A DNA stretch of 6,215 bases. Origin: Nitrospira sp. Lineage in GTDB: Bacteria; Nitrospirota; Nitrospiria; Nitrospirales; Nitrospiraceae. The notes under the pieces are model-generated. The model saw only the letters and a program-made list of their open reading frames with translations, had not been told where the DNA came from and searched no databases. Position 1 is the stretch's first letter, and each line of letters begins with the position of its first letter. The position numbers and the translations under genes are program-made. The stretch covers positions 1 through 6,215 of the forward strand of contig JABMDE010000025.1 of the NCBI GenBank assembly GCA_015904055.1, written 5' to 3'. Below, piece after piece: positions 4,752-6,215 of the stretch.

Positions 4752-6029
4752 ATGGACAAGGGGCCGCGATCCGATAACAGAGTGGTGGGGTGTGCTGTCG
4801 CAGCGCTAGTCATCGGCTTGATCGCTGTGCTTGGAGGGGGAACTCTCGACGCGTCGGCCCAGGACGCCAAGGGGCAAGCGCTCATTGAAAAGGCCTTTCC
4901 CCATTCCAATAAGTGCAAGCGCTGCCACGAGCGGGTTTTTGAAGAATGGGAAACGTCGCCGCTGTCGAAGTCCATCCATTCTCCGGCGTTCCGCGCGTCG
5001 CTCGATGCCTATCTTAACTCGCCGGGCGGCAAAGACAAGGCGCTCTGCTTCCGGTGTCATGCGCCGCATGTGCGCGAGTTCTCCGATCAGGCGCAGCTGT
5101 TCATCGACCAGGTGAAGTCCGGTGATCCCTCGCTGGACGGGGTGGCCTGTGCCCAGTGTCATTTGATCAAGCAGGTGGATCGCGCCAAACATCCGCCGGA
5201 TCCGAAATATGAACTCGGCAGCAAGACGCTCTATGGACCGTACAAAGATTTTGTCCAAAATCTCGCGCACCAATCGATGGAGTTGGGGCTCTTTCAAAAG
5301 TCCGATCTCTGTCTGAATTGCCACCAGTCGGTGCCGTCGGCGGCCAATCTCGGCAAGGCCAACGATTTGCTCGGCAACTGGGACCAGAGCCAGGCGGTCA
5401 AGTCCGGCAAGGAATGCCAACATTGCCACATGCCTGAACAGGTCGGAGAGTCGGCGAACGGGGAGAAGAAGCGCAAAGTTGCCAACCACACGTTTCCAGG
5501 CCGTCTCGGCAAGCTCCGCCAGGAGGCGGCGAAGTTGGATGTGCAGACGAAGATTGAGGGCGACAAGACGACCGTGATCGTGAAGGTTCAGAGCCTGGTG
5601 CCGCACCATTTGCCTGCGACCCATCCGGCATGGGCTACGGTCGTGTTGGATCTCGATGTGAAAGGGAAAAATCTGAAGACCGTGTTCGCCGACAAGCGGA
5701 TCTATGGCCGAACCTATGTGGATGCCAAGGGGCAGAAGACTGTGTTTGATTTCAAGGGGCAGAAGACTGTGTTTGATTTTGAAGCGGTGAAGGTTCTGGA
5801 CGATACGGTGTTAAAGCCGGATGAAACGAGAGTCGAAACGTTTTCGTTCCCGACGCCGAAAGACACCAAGACCTTCGACGTTGAGGTCACCCTCAATTAC
5901 GGGGCCATTGCAGGTCCGGCACCCTTCCTCCAGCGGGTCGAAGCCGAATCTTCCCAAGGCTTGCAGGACCCGGTCTTCCAGCCAATTGAGATCGTCAAGA
6001 AGGTGGAGAACGTGCCGGTCGGCAAGTAA
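4752..6029 (+). CDS. Periplasmic pentaheme c-type cytochrome (cytochrome c554-like), second of a tandem pair
   Basis: This 425-residue protein is a paralogue of the upstream cytochrome. Heme c sites: CKRCH (55-59), CFRCH (99-103), CAQCH (133-137), CLNCH (187-191) and CQHCH (222-226), with shared surroundings such as CHER-x-[FY]-EEW, CHAP, CHLI, YGPY...NL-x-HQ and CHM. The signal peptide core lies at about 11-30 with probable cleavage after ASA at 36. The last third (about 260-425) is a heme-free beta-rich domain with SLVPHHLPATHPAW (281-294), equivalent to the upstream SLPHSFPDGD. H173, H246 (ANHTFPG) and H285 or H286 match candidate distal ligands in the first cytochrome. H76 (SIHSPAF) aligns with a glutamate there, so heme ligation may differ between the two. 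A perfect nine-residue tandem repeat (KGQKTVFDF, 326-334 and 335-343) sits in the C-terminal domain. ATG 4752 follows AAGG overlapping the previous stop, which suggests translational coupling. Likely a periplasmic electron carrier; partner unknown. Confidence 0.88.
   Translation: MDKGPRSDNRVVGCAVAALVIGLIAVLGGGTLDASAQDAKGQALIEKAFPHSNKCKRCHERVFEEWETSPLSKSIHSPAFRASLDAYLNSPGGKDKALCFRCHAPHVREFSDQAQLFIDQVKSGDPSLDGVACAQCHLIKQVDRAKHPPDPKYELGSKTLYGPYKDFVQNLAHQSMELGLFQKSDLCLNCHQSVPSAANLGKANDLLGNWDQSQAVKSGKECQHCHMPEQVGESANGEKKRKVANHTFPGRLGKLRQEAAKLDVQTKIEGDKTTVIVKVQSLVPHHLPATHPAWATVVLDLDVKGKNLKTVFADKRIYGRTYVDAKGQKTVFDFKGQKTVFDFEAVKVLDDTVLKPDETRVETFSFPTPKDTKTFDVEVTLNYGAIAGPAPFLQRVEAESSQGLQDPVFQPIEIVKKVENVPVGK
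5726..5779 (+). repeat. Perfect 2 x 27-bp in-frame tandem duplication
   Basis: Bases 5726-5752 and 5753-5779 are identical. The unit encodes nine residues (KGQKTVFDF) and keeps the frame. The next base after the second copy (T at 5780 versus C at 5753) gives the only nearby difference, which is synonymous (TTC/TTT). It lies in the C-terminal beta-rich domain of the second cytochrome, away from the heme sites. Confidence 0.97.
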
Positions 6030-6042
6030 GCGGCGGTCGTCT

Positions 6043-6055
6043 CTCGTGAAGCGTA
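6043..6055 (+). repeat. Third copy of the 13-mer CTCGTGAAGCGTA
   Basis: This is an exact match to 2838-2850 and to the reverse complement of 2892-2904, placed 14 nt after the stop of the last cytochrome. A short flanking pairing, CTCTC (6041-6045) with GAGAG (6063-6067), could form a weak stem. It marks both intergenic ends of the PDZ-cytochrome operon with the same repeat. Confidence 0.65.
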
Positions 6056-6070
6056 TTTTGTTGAGAGCAA

Positions 6071-6098
6071 AGCGGATAGCGTATGGCATATAGCATGG
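6071..6098 (+). repeat. Degenerate 7-bp tandem run
   Basis: Four consecutive heptamers read AGCGGAT, AGCGTAT, GGCATAT and AGCATGG, all related to an AGCrTAT-like unit. The run is short and imperfect, so it could be chance, but it lies beside the 13-mer in non-coding DNA. The rest of 6030-6215 shows no gene with a ribosome site and no clear terminator. Confidence 0.35.
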
Positions 6099-6215
6099 GG
6101 AAGAACAATCCGGTCACGTTCTTTTCATGCCGCTGCCGGTTTATGTGTTTTCTTCAGTGGCTTGAGACGTCTTTGGGAAGTGAAGAGAATCGCCGAGCTA
6201 CTTTTTAAACGTGCT

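Noticed and set aside
4806..5624. 272-residue open frame on the - strand
   Set aside because: It is the antisense shadow of the second cytochrome; the + frame holds all five CXXCH motifs and a signal peptide.
3422..6029. Identity as NrfA nitrite reductase or hydroxylamine oxidoreductase
   Set aside because: There is no CXXCK catalytic heme site as in typical NrfA, and the heme count (five, all CXXCH) and the beta-rich C-terminal third do not fit octaheme HAO.
6095..6208. 37-codon frame starting ATG and ending TAA
   Set aside because: It has no ribosome site, a cysteine- and phenylalanine-rich composition without a known motif, and starts inside the degenerate heptamer run.

Overview
This 6.2 kb window is a GC-rich bacterial segment with every supported gene on the + strand. 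It most resembles a Nitrospira-type (Nitrospirota) chromosome. That assignment is inference: it rests on an ethylbenzene-dehydrogenase-like heme b protein placed beside multiheme c-type cytochromes, a nearby tatA, and intergenic palindromic repeats of a style I associate with Nitrospira genomes. No rRNA or other marker gene is present to prove it.

Layout: (1) 73-348 is tatA, a Tat translocase pore subunit. (2) 349-593 is non-coding and holds a 122-bp inverted-repeat element (426-547). (3) 594-1847 encodes a six-bladed NHL-repeat propeller with no evident signal peptide. (4) 1885-2817 encodes an exported or membrane-anchored EB_dh-type heme b protein, similar to the gamma subunits of type II DMSO reductase-family enzymes and to NxrC candidates. 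It carries a perfect 99-bp in-frame tandem duplication. (5) 2818-2967 is a spacer with a small hairpin and a 13-bp inverted repeat whose arm recurs at 6043-6055. (6) 2968-6029 is a compact operon: a small secreted PDZ protein, then two tandem paralogous cytochromes, each with a signal peptide, five CXXCH motifs and a C-terminal beta-rich domain. The second cytochrome carries a perfect 27-bp in-frame tandem duplication. (7) 6030-6215 is non-coding, with another copy of the 13-mer and a degenerate 7-bp repeat run.

Taken together, the exported products form a plausible periplasmic electron-transfer set: a heme b protein of the kind that takes electrons from a molybdenum enzyme, two pentaheme cytochromes to carry them on, and a PDZ protein that could assemble or scaffold them. 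No molybdopterin catalytic subunit or Fe-S subunit lies in the window, so the partner enzyme (nitrite oxidoreductase is the obvious guess) is inferred, not seen. The most distinctive features are the tandem pair of pentaheme cytochromes coupled to a PDZ protein, and the two exact in-frame tandem duplications about 3.6 kb apart, which are either recent slippage events or assembly artefacts.
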